Part shown: positions 12,625 to 24,487 of the stretch, in pieces | Layout of the letters: each line of letters begins with the position of its first letter | Numbering within the stretch: the first letter of the stretch is position 1 | Source of the DNA: Paraglomus occultum | Taxonomy: Eukaryota > Glomeromycota > Glomeromycetes > Paraglomerales > Paraglomeraceae | DNA: 38,481 nt | Direction: 5' to 3' | Assembly: GCA_910592205.1 (NCBI GenBank) | Contig: CAJVPJ010000163.1 | Span: 1 to 38,481 of the forward strand | Position numbers and translations under genes: made by a program | Notes under the pieces: generated by a model | The model's database searches: none | Told to the model about the DNA's origin: nothing | The model's input: only the letters and a program-made list of their open reading frames with translations

Positions 12625-15442
12625 TGACACTGTACCAATAATGGTTTTGATCATGAATAAATTAATTGCTTCTGATGATCGAACAGTAACAAGGAACGAA
12701 AGGGTGATACAAGATTGTATGTCGTGCAAATGGCCGGGGGAAGGTGTAATCCTAATATATCCATTATTTGATTTATTAATTGTTTGTAATACTCGAGCGT
12801 GATACCCACTGTAAAGTCGATAGGTTCTCTGCAATCTGACCCTTAATATTCCTACGTTTCAAGGATATATGTCTGACTGAATGCATTGGTACGACTTGTT
12901 TTTACGCTAGAGATCGGCATTCAGTGAAAACAAATACTCGATAAATGGAAATGGAAATAATGGAGATGAGACAGGATCGTGGTATTTAATGTCCAAGACA
13001 ATTAATATGGCTTGCATTCTCCGTTAATGTAGATCATGCACCCCGTACTGGGTACGAGTCAATTATCTTTCTTCATTCCAAATGTAGTAATCACTTGACA
13101 TCAGTCTCATGCTGTGTAGTACTCTTGCTATAAACATCTGTTAATATCACTGTCATTAATTAAGGAGACGAGGGTGTGATATGATAAATGCTTCATAGCT
13201 GATTATAGATGTCGATCACCAAAAATCATTGGAAAGCAAATCGCGACGATGCGCAAATGAAATCACACGACTGTCCATGCTGTACAGTAAAATGATAACG
13301 TTTTGTCTGGGTTATCTCTAGTATTCGTCAAAAGAAGAAAACGCTACCGGGAAAAGGTTGACCAAAGTACTACTGTATATAACTTTAATGTCATGTTAAA
13401 GTAAATACTATATATAAAAAAAAGTTTTTTTGGCGTATCTTGTTCTTTGGGCGTTACTAATCCACGTGCGGTTGCGTAATGTGGCGTCTATTCCAGTTGT
13501 TGATAAAAGTGGAGATGTATGTGGCGTATATTATAGTTTTAATTGATGAAAAGATTAACCTATACGCATTATTAATTACTCGAGGGTACGCCAAAGCCAA
13601 CAAATAATCTTAATGGGAAAGGGCGTGTCGATCACGGCCGAAGTACGTTTTCCCGAAAGTAGTTCTTACACAATGGTTCTATACATACCATGGTTTGCAT
13701 GACAGGGTCCGTTCATACACGATAATCTCTCGTGTTGATAAATTGTATGTTTTTCCACAAGAAAAATTCTTTTAATTGTTCGTGTGGCAATACTGTCGGA
13801 AAGCTAACCAATTTAATAGTTCTTTGTTGAACTCTTTTTTTCTTCTTCTTCTTCTTTTGTTGCTTACCCTGGTAAACAAGAACTATTCATACATCTATAG
13901 CCCACACGCGGATATACGTCTATAGAGACATGACATATCTATCGAGTACACGCGTATAAAGCATGTGACCCATTTTAGTACCATTATAAATGATAAAAGC
14001 GACTTGTATCACGGAAATCGCGGCGTTTTATCGGAAAAAAATTTTTTATTTACCCGTTATTTATATTGTTAAAATAAAAAGATTATATAAAAAAATGCAC
14101 CGATTTAATTGATATATTCAAAGACAATTGTATAAATAAAATGTCAAAGCCAGATAGCACGTCATGTCACGTACCAGTGTTTTTTAACTTGGGCGAGCGA
14201 TCTTTCCAAGTCGTATAACTCGAAACCTGATTGATCGCTGATAAAGTTTAGCAATCACGAAATCTACATTCTGCGTTAACTCGGCTTGTTGGCCGATTAC
14301 CAGATCGTCATTTGTCACCACTAATCGCACTGATCGTTTACAATCATATGGTTGTCCAATTCGGGTTTATTCTGACAACAAATTGATCGACTTTCAGAGC
14401 TCTCTACCTACCAAAATGAGGTTTTTAATCTAAAGCTCATTTCGGTTGCGATTTGTAATCTGTAAGTTGGTAGACGCATTACATAAGATGAACTGGTTTC
14501 ACTTACGGTTTTATGCATAACCTACGCGCCGACTGTTTGATAACTTTTTAACAACTCTACAGTAACAATGGGCTCTCATCCGAATCAAAGCTGTCTACGT
14601 AGTCCCTCAACCCTGTAGACAAAGTAATGCTACATTGTTTCATAGTTTTTGACAATGGAAAAACCCTTGATCGATACACGGGGTGTTTTCGTACTGGCAA
14701 TCATTTCTATCTATTATGACAGTTCGTTTTGGCAAAAAACCCCTGGTTGATTGCAAGGCTTTAGATATAACGAATTCTAGTTTTGTTGTTATCAGCTATT
14801 CTACGGAGTCTCAAAAATCTCGTACAAAGTCAAATTCGCTAAGAGATCGACTAACAAGTCACGGAAACAAACCCCAAGTTATCTGACATCTTTATTAATA
14901 AATGTAATCTGTGGATCGTTAAAATAACCGTCAAACATTTTTGTCTTAATAATTGTCTCTTATCTGAATTGACATCTATCATTCTAAACTATTTGCGTTT
15001 AATATTAAGTCATATCATCGTATCTTTGAAATGCTTTTCAATGCTATCACTAACCACACACTGATTGTAACTTTAGATTAATGCTTTTATGAATTACATG
15101 AACAAGAATTGTCACGACAATTGACTCAAGAAATTCTTGTAACTGTATTTCAGATAGAGATGAAACACTTTTTAGATAATGCATAAATCAAAGAGGCTAA
15201 CTTCCCAGCGACCATCCAAACAATTTAGTAGTAATACTTGGGCCAAGATTAGAAAATTAAAATAAATGTGGTTCAGCAACTATGTTGGTGCATTTTTGGT
15301 CAGTTATATAGAGTATATCCGACATTCTCGGTTGATTTATGTCAAGGTATGTACATTGTTTTGAAAAGACCATATACATAGGGATATTTATTATATCTTA
15401 AACTAAACATTTTTTTTTCGTACATGATTCTTAACCGTTTCG

Positions 15443-15910
15443 ATGCATATTATTGACGTATTGGAATTTCGCAAGTTACGAAATTTCCTACCAATGCTGT
15501 ATTCACCAACTTGGGATACTAATTGTCACCTTGAACATTACAAAAAGGTAAGAATGAAAAGAATAAGTTGGACAATTCACCACAAGAGCATAGTACTCCA
15601 ATTGACATTTCTTCAAGGCTTTAATAGTCAAGCCTCTATTAAAGCACATGCACCACTAAATTCACATGTCTCATCTGACTCTAAAGCAATAAGTCTATTT
15701 ATCGAAATATTATCCTATGAATATTATCAGGGTTTCAGTCTCTTTGAGTTACTGAAATGGCAGTCTACTTGGAGAGATCAATATAAACCACAATACCACC
15801 AAGTTACTATATGGAGAAGCAAAATCTTTATCACTTTTACTTTGCCAATTTTGAATATGAAAAGAAAAAGGAGGGACAAAATAGACCGGAATACTCTGCA
15901 AGGTGAGTAA
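15443..15910 (+). CDS. Unrecognised 155-codon open frame, possible exon
   Basis: I do not recognise this protein. The frame is long for such AT-rich DNA, and its composition is mixed rather than low-complexity, with several Trp, His and Tyr residues and a basic Lys/Arg segment near the end. It ends in a good 5' splice consensus: CAAG at 15899-15902 followed by GTGAGT. Splicing from 15902 to the acceptor before 15988 would add about ten residues and reach a stop, but this is not supported by homology. No partner exon was found upstream. It may be a chance open frame, an orphan exon, or a relic. Confidence 0.15.
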   Translation: MHIIDVLEFRKLRNFLPMLYSPTWDTNCHLEHYKKVRMKRISWTIHHKSIVLQLTFLQGFNSQASIKAHAPLNSHVSSDSKAISLFIEILSYEYYQGFSLFELLKWQSTWRDQYKPQYHQVTIWRSKIFITFTLPILNMKRKRRDKIDRNTLQGE

Positions 15911-18617
15911 ATTAATTTAGGGTATGGATGCATTGGGTATGGGCGCACACCCACACACACCCAAAACACCCAGATGGGTAGTGCAGCCAAAGTTTTTGAA
16001 TGGGTTACATTTTAAGAGTTTGCATGGCAAATTATCACTTTAAAATTTCGTACGCAGCATCTATCGCAAATGACCAAACCTTTACTAGCAAAACGTATAA
16101 AATCTTTCTTTCAAAATTCTCTCGTATGTTATTATTATACAATTTTAGTAGAATTTTTTTTTTAAAATTTAAAAGTTTGAATGCTTTAAGTCATTCGTCT
16201 TTCTACTGGGAGCACAGCTTGTTCTCGCATTTGAAAGGAGGCAATCCGTTGAAATATGCCATCGAATAGCACATCACAAGATCCAAACATTTTAGTGAGT
16301 AAAATCGAATATTCGAAACGAGAAATCTTTAAAAATGAATTTACTTATCGAACTAGGGAGAAAAAGTTGTAATTTTGAAGCTAGTTGATTGTATTTTTTG
16401 GAGGGAAAGAATAAGAATATATGTTTAGTTGTTATTTAAATTACAAAATGAAATATATCTTATACATGTGCAGAACTTATAATCGAGCTTAACTTCAAAG
16501 GTATACAGAACGGTTGTTATTTGCTTATTATGCGTGGGCAGGTGAGATTTTTGAAAGAAAGACTTTATATGTTTTTACGAGTAAAATCCGCTAATTTATG
16601 GTAGTCAGTGTATATACAATTGTCGGAATAAACGTATTTACTTACTGATTTGACTTTATTTTGAGTAGCAAAATTTAGTGGCTTTCATATTAGTATTACT
16701 TACATATTACTATGGTTATATTTATCTGATTCCATAAAATAACCAACGCCAATTTACGTTCAAGGTAAAGTTACGTTTAAACGTGGGCATCTTGACTTTT
16801 ATAATTTGTATTTAACAAGAACTTTGTCTTGAAGAATTATGATGACTTAATTTAACGCGTTAAATACTTGCATGTAAGAGTTGCCAAAATTAAAAAAAGT
16901 TTATACATGCAGGGCAAAAACAAAATTATTTAGTTTCTTAACGTAAACTAACCCAATATACGTGTCATAGTGTGCGAAAAAAGTTTTCGGAATGGAATGC
17001 AGAAACACTAATTAATGCCTTCTGAAATACCGATACCTCCTACTGGGAAAACATGTAAAATATCAAATCACTACATTTCTCGAACAAGTACCAATAAAAT
17101 CTACCCGTTGTTACTCGAGGTATATAAGATATTAACATACACACTGCCTTATCATATATTACCGAATTATACCACTTTTACTAATAAGCTATATAAAAGT
17201 CTTCTCCCCTGTTATGCAATGACAATCTTGTTTTGAATAAAAATTTACACATAATTGCTATAAAATTGTATTGTGTTGAAATAATTATCTTTAAATTATG
17301 GTATGAAAATATGATTATATATGAGTAGCACATGTACACTCATTTATCAAACTGCAAACTATAAAACAAAAAAAAATATAAAAATGTGTTGATATTTTAT
17401 ACAACTACAATTTTTATTCCATGTATACATGGCAGAAAGTTTCCGAAAAAACTCTTTTCAGTTCATATGCTATTTGATGTAATCCGGTAATTTATGATAG
17501 GGCAGTCGCCCTAAAGTATAAATACGATTCTGTCGATCGTTAAATATTGTTTAAGCAAGTGAAGCTTTTATCTCTTTCGCAAAATCGCTGATATCTATAA
17601 TTAAAATTTTGCTCGAGAATAAAATGAGGTAGGTTTGTGATTTGAAACTTTGTACTTACTGTTTTACTAACAAATTCTTACAGTCTTGGCAGGGAAAGGG
17701 GTTTACGCGTCTAGTCAAAAGAAAAGTCTTGCAACACATAAAAACTAGCCCGACAAAAAACTCGGTTCCATGATTTTGTAACTTGCGTAATTTGTTTACG
17801 ATTTTCGTGTTAAAATGTAAGATCAAACTGGTATTCAGGATGCCTACGCTTTACCATAAATTCCGCCGCGCAAAGCGCTTGTATTGAATAAAGCTAATGA
17901 GTAATCAAACTATGTTCCATGTTTGTCCAACAAGTTCTCGTTGTACAATCAATACAACACAATATGTGTAATCTAAGTTGGCCTTAATTTAAAATCTACC
18001 ACTGTTAATTTGAAATTCTTTGACCAAAGTATCGATCGGGTCACAAAAAAAGTCGCTACTGAAACAGGCGAATCTTATGTTTTAGACATTAGAATTGCTT
18101 CAACTACCAGACTACCACGTGAACAGTGTTGCACTACTGTATTATATTTGATTATATTTTTGGGTAACAAGTACAATTCGATCACGCGACACAATTATAT
18201 GCAAACTATATCACAATTGAAAATTCGCCAAGTCGATAAGTTAATTTTTTTTACCACTCGGAGTAATTATTATCTCTAAATTTTGCTTGATATATCGTAC
18301 ATACATTGACTATTACAAGAGTTGATAAGAATCGAACGCTGAAACACAGTTTCCTATTTAAGGAACTTACATTGGTTTGACTAGATAATCTATGTGCAGA
18401 TGATCTGAGAAAGAGGATCAAGGGGGGGGAGCTACTAGCGCAAGTGGGAAAGAGAAAACTATACAAATAATCTCGTGATACAACGCTTGCTAGTATAATA
18501 TCTAAAGAAGGAAAAACCTTGCACTAGCCCTTATAGAAAATAAAATTCCAATGAAAAAATGTCTACACAATAAAACTTACTCTTACAGCCAACAGTCCCC
18601 GCCGACCCCACGTTCGT

Positions 18618-20434
18618 CTATACCGAATCTTCACCATTTTCACCCGTCCCAACGCCAGCACCATTCATATCTGCTACATCATTGTTACTACCGTTACTAC
18701 CACTTCCTTCTGCCCCATCTGCAGAACTATTTCTATTCCTATCATTTCTATTCTTTTTCCCATTGCGTTCCTGTAATGTCTCAACAATATCTAATCGGCA
18801 CATTGGACATCGCCTGTTCAACCTTAGCCATTCATCAACACAATCTTTATGAAAATGATGTCCACACCACAGATGGCGTAATTCTTCTTCATCCTCATAC
18901 GATGATAAACAAATAGAACACACTGCGTCTTCGGGATTTTTGATGGTAAGATATGTCGGAGTTAACGAAGATAATGGCATAGACGATGGTTTGTTTTTCT
19001 TGAAGAATATGAATTTTTTCTTTCTCTTGGGTGTAGAGGGTCTAGATCCTATAGAAGACTCGTCAGCAGGCACAATATTATCTACAATAGAAACTGTTGT
19101 CTCGTCGGCAGTTGTTCTTTGAGCTTCATTTTCTCCTTCACCGCCCTCGCTTGTTGGGGCTCTATATTTGACTGTGGGGACTTTTGAGATTGCATCTTCA
19201 CTAGCCCCACCCATTCCAACCGCATCGCTTACGTGCAGAATTCTCATTGCAACTAGTACGCATGGTAGACAGAAAATTACTGCTAGACAAAGAAGTATCG
19301 GGATTGTAATTATAATATAGCCGAGTATAACCCATGCTAGAGATAGCCAAAATACTGAGGGAGCACTTTTTCGACATGAATCTGTGGTAAATAGGAAGTA
19401 GTTGCCGATTATAAACCAAAGAGTTGCAAAAAGATCTAGAAAGGATTTCAGTCTTGATGCCAAAAAACATATTAATAAATGAGTTGTGATAAAAAAAAAG
19501 AAGTGCAATGTACATCAAAAACTCGAATTTGCCTCGTAAAAAAAAAGTATTACATATCCGATTAGTGATACTTACTTATCAACCCACCGCTCTCGTCTAG
19601 CAGCATTGTTTTGATCGGAACGTGTATTATTATCTCTCGGATTCAATGTCAAATATAAATTTACCGGGCATGCTATTACAACACGGATTACGTATAGTAT
19701 AAGGAACTCTTTCAGTGGTTTGTCGCAATCTTGATTACGCGAGATAATAAGAACAGCGGTTGTCACAACAATCTAAGTAGACAGATACACGTTAAATAAA
19801 AAATAGTTTAAAAAACCCCCAATTTTTTCAGTAAACTCAAACAAAAAAAAAGCCTATGGTCATTGCATGTTGTCCACACCTGTATTATTGTCATAATCAG
19901 ACCCAAAATCAATAGTAACTTTGAACTTCTAGAAATGGATCTGAAACTTGACGTAATGTACCCCAACCAGTTTTGTCTCACACGACGGGAGCCGGGAGAA
20001 GTAGCGGCCCGCATGGACGCAGCAGTAAGAGCGGTGGTGGGACTCTGCGCTAGAACTGTGGAGATTACGTTGGCTGTTTGCCGTTGAGGGATGGAAGGCA
20101 CACTACGAACGCCACCCGAAGGAGAGGGTGACGAAGTGGGTGAAAGTGAGGGTTGTAATGTAGAAAGAGCATCAGGAGGTAAGGGAGGGGGAGGGGGAGG
20201 AGGAGCAGGACTCGTAAGAGCAAGAGCGGGACGTGTGGGAGAAATTGAGGTAGTAGGAGTAGCAATGAGAGAGGGTTCAGCGTCTCTTTTTGTTGTTAGC
20301 GGGTCACTTATACGTTTTGAAGGAGTGCTGGTTGAGACAGTTATATTGTCATCTTGTGTGGTAGAGGGATTTGTGAATGAACTCTCGTTGTTTTGGTTGG
20401 TAGCAGTATCATTGTTACTTTCTGAAGTATTCAT
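18618..20434 (-). CDS. Membrane-anchored RING-H2 E3 ubiquitin ligase (528 aa, three exons)
   Basis: Predicted ubiquitin ligase of an endomembrane or plasma membrane. Exons: 20434-19880, 19772-19576, 19452-18618 (1587 nt, phases close). Residues 1-170 are disordered, rich in Ser, Thr, Pro and Asn, with a Pro run. Hydrophobic spans follow near 172-195 (across the first intron), 208-228, 255-273, and a double span about 283-320. A linker with a basic stretch leads to a RING-H2 finger: Cys429, Cys432, Cys447, His449, His452, Cys455, Cys466, Cys469, with the usual DEWL before the last pair. The C-terminal 50 residues are Asn/Gly-rich. The order of segments, with VTTAVLIIS, PL-FLILYVI and FATLWFIIGNYF, resembles plant RING proteins of the At1g12760 type, which also have several spans ahead of a C-terminal RING-H2. 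The substrate is unknown. The first donor is GTGTGG, acceptable but not optimal. Confidence 0.85.
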
Positions 20435-20738
20435 ATTTAATTGTTCCTTTTTTTTCTTTTTTACAGTAAACGAACTTTGAAAATTTTTGGTTTAGATATT
20501 ACTTTTTACACTTCATTAGTATATTAATATTTATATTATGACTTGAGATAACAATAACAACCAGAAAAGAAAGTTGGAGAGAGCCGTTTAAAAGGGGAAA
20601 AAGAACAGCAGATTTTGATATCAAAATCTTCGAAATGGGAAAATCGACGCCACTATAGCACAAATTATGTCTGTTGTGCGATTATGATACAAGTTTGCCG
20701 CTTTTACTACCTTGTGGCAAAATCCGGTAAAGCGGAAT

Positions 20739-20766
20739 AATAATAATAATAATAACAATAATAATT
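20739..20766. repeat. AAT trinucleotide microsatellite
   Basis: Run of AAT units interrupted once by AAC, about 300 bp upstream of the RING gene start. A similar shorter run lies at about 21120-21141. Confidence 0.8.
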
Positions 20767-23040
20767 GGGGAGACGGACCGTTTTTGAGAACGTCAAAAAC
20801 GACAAATGGTGACGCATTTGGACAAAACAAAAGGTGCCACTTTTGATCTTCTTAGTCAACAAGTAGGTTTCCGAGAGAACAACTGTGTGGCGTATAGCGT
20901 TAGATTAGAGTCATAATCGGGGAATACTGCATTTAGCATCAGTATGGACAACATAAACAATCAGGATAGTTCACACATGGATGGAAAGAAAGAGTTTATT
21001 GCGAACATTGTGGTTAAGCAGGTCTATTTCACTTGCCTTTTCGCAGTAATTATCAGGTTCACACATACCAAAAAATTACGAATTGTGTCCCATCTCGTAA
21101 CAATTGCGATCAAGTTAAACAATAATAATAATAACAATAAGAATAAGGTTACCCTGTCATGTCCTGTTCAAAATTATCTTTTAAACCTAATTTCTCGAAT
21201 TAGTTCTCCAAAACCACACGACATTTCGTAATTAATTGTGTAATTGATTTAAATATTGCACATCGGACAAATAGCGTTCATTGTACGACGCATCCTTCTT
21301 TATTGAACATGCATCCGAGTTCCCTTAATTCGTCCTTCTGAATTACCTTATGACAGCAGTTCATGCAGTAGAGAAGCCTTGGCCCATTTACCGCGAATAA
21401 GGGTCTCCATCGCACCTCATCTCAACCTGTCAAATTTCGTTCTTTTAGGCAATCTGCGTAAATATCGGAAGATAAATGTCTCACCATAATATATGTCTAT
21501 AAATGTGGTATAACGCTTGAAATAAATTGAGAACAGAGTGAAGCCCCTCATCCACGTAGATTTCGAAAAAAGTTCGGTTCTAAATGATTTTGATGAAACA
21601 TTGCTTGATAGCATTAATCTACCGTACAACTTGCAGAAATAACTGATCGGCCGAAAAGGAAAAAAAGAAAATTCTAATTAATCCCGTCTATTATTATGGC
21701 CAAGTCTTAATCCTATTGACGAATCAGAGAATATCTTTGACTTTATGTTGTTTATGTGAATTAGCGCTAACTAACTCGGTTTTTTGCTCTAACAAAATAT
21801 GACTTGCGACTTTTACCAAAATGGTAATTCGATAAACAAGATCAAAGTCACGTCTATTATTATCCGAATTGGATACTTTTAAGCCATAATCCGAATTTGG
21901 CATAATGTCGTCCGACAAGTCATGGCGCAAGCTGAAAGAGACTTTTACGCCCGCTCCCCGCGACAAAGAATTTTCGACTTGTGAAACAGTGTATATCACA
22001 ATAAAAGTAAGAGTGAGATCGGCAGTTTCAACCCCTTGTCTTTTGAAGTATAACATCATGCATGCAAAATGTCGAGTGAGGGCAAAAGAAAAGAGAAAGA
22101 AAGAAGGAAGGAAGGAAAGAAAAGAAGCTAGCGACAAAAGGCATCACAATGACGGCAGAACGCAGCACAATCAGCAAAAACCTATTGCGTGTTATGCAGA
22201 TAGAGTCACTGATTCTTTCTAAAAAGTATTCTTAACGAACTAGTGATGATGTCATCTATACACAATTTAGTAAAATCCCAGTAGTTGAATCCATTAATGA
22301 TCAACAATACATTAAATTCGATGATCTATATAAATGCGAACGACAAAACGCCGTCAAAAGGTAATAATGACTCTGGTCATAAACACTCGCAGAATTATAC
22401 GACTTTTAACCGTAATTGCATAGCAAATTTATCATTTCGCGAAATCATTCCTATTATATTCTAAGGGAAAATCTGTTACTATTTCGTCTATGCCTGAACA
22501 CGTATAAACGATGACTTTTAAAAGAATGCAACATTGATAGTATTTGGCGCAGGAAGGATATGACCTAATTATGGCACATTATTATGGCAAATTTCATATT
22601 TAATTGCGTACCAAAGTATCCGCTCTCTCAAACACGTACCAAAATATTTAACCACACTCTCTCGAGTAATCAAGCTTTCTTTAAAATTCCTAACTTTACA
22701 AAGCAAGCTGGTTGTTGATAACTCTAATATGCTTTTTATTTAAAACAATTTCTTGGCTGAAATACTCAAAAGAAAGAAGGAAAAGCCATTAAAGACGAGA
22801 ACCTGGAGTCTGATGATGGCGAAAAGGCTGTCATACCTAAGCAAGAATCTACCGTAGCTAATACACACACTCTGTACAAATGGCATATACTTTAAACATA
22901 TTTTCTTTATTTTTTAGAAGAAACATTTTTTGCAACTCTGTCAAGGAAACCTTGAAATAATGACCCATTTGTTAATCTTTTTGCGAGGCTACCTTACATA
23001 GATGAAGAAAATTACAAGTGTTCTCACGCGTTTGACATGA

Positions 23041-23325
23041 TCCGTTACGACTTTGATTTATATTTGGAAAAACACGATAATTGACTTTGTTGTAGCTGAT
23101 ATATCGGTGGAGGGCCAGACTCCCAATTTCAAACTCACAGCCAGCCCGGAAGACGGATTATATGTGGGGAATTCACTATTCGTGATTTCTCGTGCATCTC
23201 AACAAATCGTTGGTGATTGAACCAAATGATGCATGGGAACTTTGAAAGTCGTTCGTGCGAATATTGATAACGTCAAGGTCAAGAGCCAATTCATCAAAAC
23301 GGACTTGCGGCAGCAGCACATCTAA
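23041..23325 (+). pseudogene. Possible coding relic with in-frame stops
   Basis: One frame reads about 59 codons from 23041 to a TGA at 23218, passes a second TGA at 23227, then continues in the same frame from an ATG at 23233 for 30 codons to a TAA at 23323. The amino-acid make-up is balanced and protein-like (for example SPEDGLYVGNSLFVISR, then RANIDNVKVKSQFIKTD), unlike the surrounding AT-rich noise. A Lys/Glu-rich open piece lies in another frame at 22761-22895. I recognise no family. It could be a decayed gene, a set of short exons whose joins I misplace, or chance. Confidence 0.2.
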
Positions 23326-24487
23326 TTGGATAGATTCGGCACGCAGTTTTTGGCCTCAACATGTAGAGGAGAAAAAGCAAGAATGCAAACCTAAACTCGA
23401 AAACAAAAGCTTTTCTTGATTGATAATAAATAAGTTGCTATTGCTATTGCTCCACAGGACTAAATCCATTCTTATAGTTAGTATCTATTACTATCTGAAA
23501 AGACATTTACTTTCAAATGAAAATTGCTCATCATTTTTGACAATTTGACCAAGGTTTTACTCATTACTAAATTTGCAAAACTAGAGACAAAAAAGGGGGG
23601 AAAAATGCTAATTCATAAAATAATGCCATAGAATCTGATTTCGTAATTTTTCCAACTCGTCTTTACTTTGGCATCACATTGCCTTATTAATTTGCTTGCA
23701 TTTTTTAAAACGGTTTGTCTGTTCTTGTCAAATGCCAACATTGTCGATTACTCGGAAAGCAGTCAAGTGATCGTCAAAATTTCAATTGCATATACGTTCG
23801 TTGTATCCGCGGTGATCGTTTTTCGGTCGCGTCTTTACGAATGTCGATTCTTTGGTATAAGTAATATGCAGAAAGTGGAGCGAACGAGCATCATTAGATT
23901 GATTCATCGCGAGTTTATGCAATATCTTCCCTTACACGCTCTGTAGAAATTAATCCACGCCGTCTCATAAACTTACTTTCGGTTACATCATGGTCCAAAC
24001 GTTTACTTTGCCGGATTACTGCCCACAACTGTGTCTATCGAACCAAAGTTCCGAATTCGGCAGACTTTCAATTTTTGTTTTGCTCTTTCCCAAATTTTGA
24101 TACAGCATACTGTTTAAATGCTAACTTCTATCTGAGCAATTAATTTGAATGATTTAGCTGCAAGCAATTCTCTCGCCTTTTATTATTTGTATGATTTGGG
24201 TTGCCATTTAATCGTAACCTAGTGTAGGCACGTTACTGTTTAGTATAATAAAATTGAATTATGGAAGTGGTCATCGAGAGATTCTGACTGCCATTCCTGG
24301 ATACACAATTATTTTGACAAATTCATTTTTTGCGGTTTTGTTACAATGTACCCCTTATAATGTTTGTATCATAAGTGGTGTATAATGTCTTGTCTAAATG
24401 AATATTAAAATCTAGTTGTGAAAAGATGAAAGACCATAACTGAGGGAAAAAGACAAATTGTCCATCAGAATTCGAGTCGAGCATTGG

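Larger units (their letters stand above)
9831..18617. other. Large gene-poor block (8.8 kb)
   Basis: Between the divergently placed 5' end of the H+-ATPase gene and the 3' end of the RING gene I find no family-recognisable coding exon. The block holds GA/GT microsatellites near 10.8 kb, a G-quadruplex-type tract at 11.68-11.71 kb, T/G-rich low-complexity DNA at 11.57-11.64 kb, one unusually long open frame at 15.4-15.9 kb and many A/T homopolymers. The first one to two kilobases are presumably the H+-ATPase promoter. The rest could be decayed mobile DNA, non-coding RNA, or a fast-evolving orphan gene with short exons that I cannot recognise. Confidence 0.5.
20435..24487. other. Gene-poor block between RING and SR genes
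   Basis: Four kilobases without a recognised gene. It starts with the promoter region of the RING gene, then contains AAT-type microsatellites at 20.74 and 21.12 kb, a purine-rich AAAG/GGAA stretch near 22.08-22.13 kb, and short Lys/Glu-rich and other open pieces at 22.76-23.33 kb described separately. Nothing else was supportable. Confidence 0.45.

Noticed and set aside
20091-20480. 129-codon plus-strand frame rich in Gly, Glu and Val
   Set aside because: Antisense image of the Pro/Ser-rich first exon of the RING gene.
21905-22222. 105-codon plus-strand frame rich in Lys, Arg and Glu
   Set aside because: Much of it is an AAAG/GGAA purine tract; no motif or splice support.
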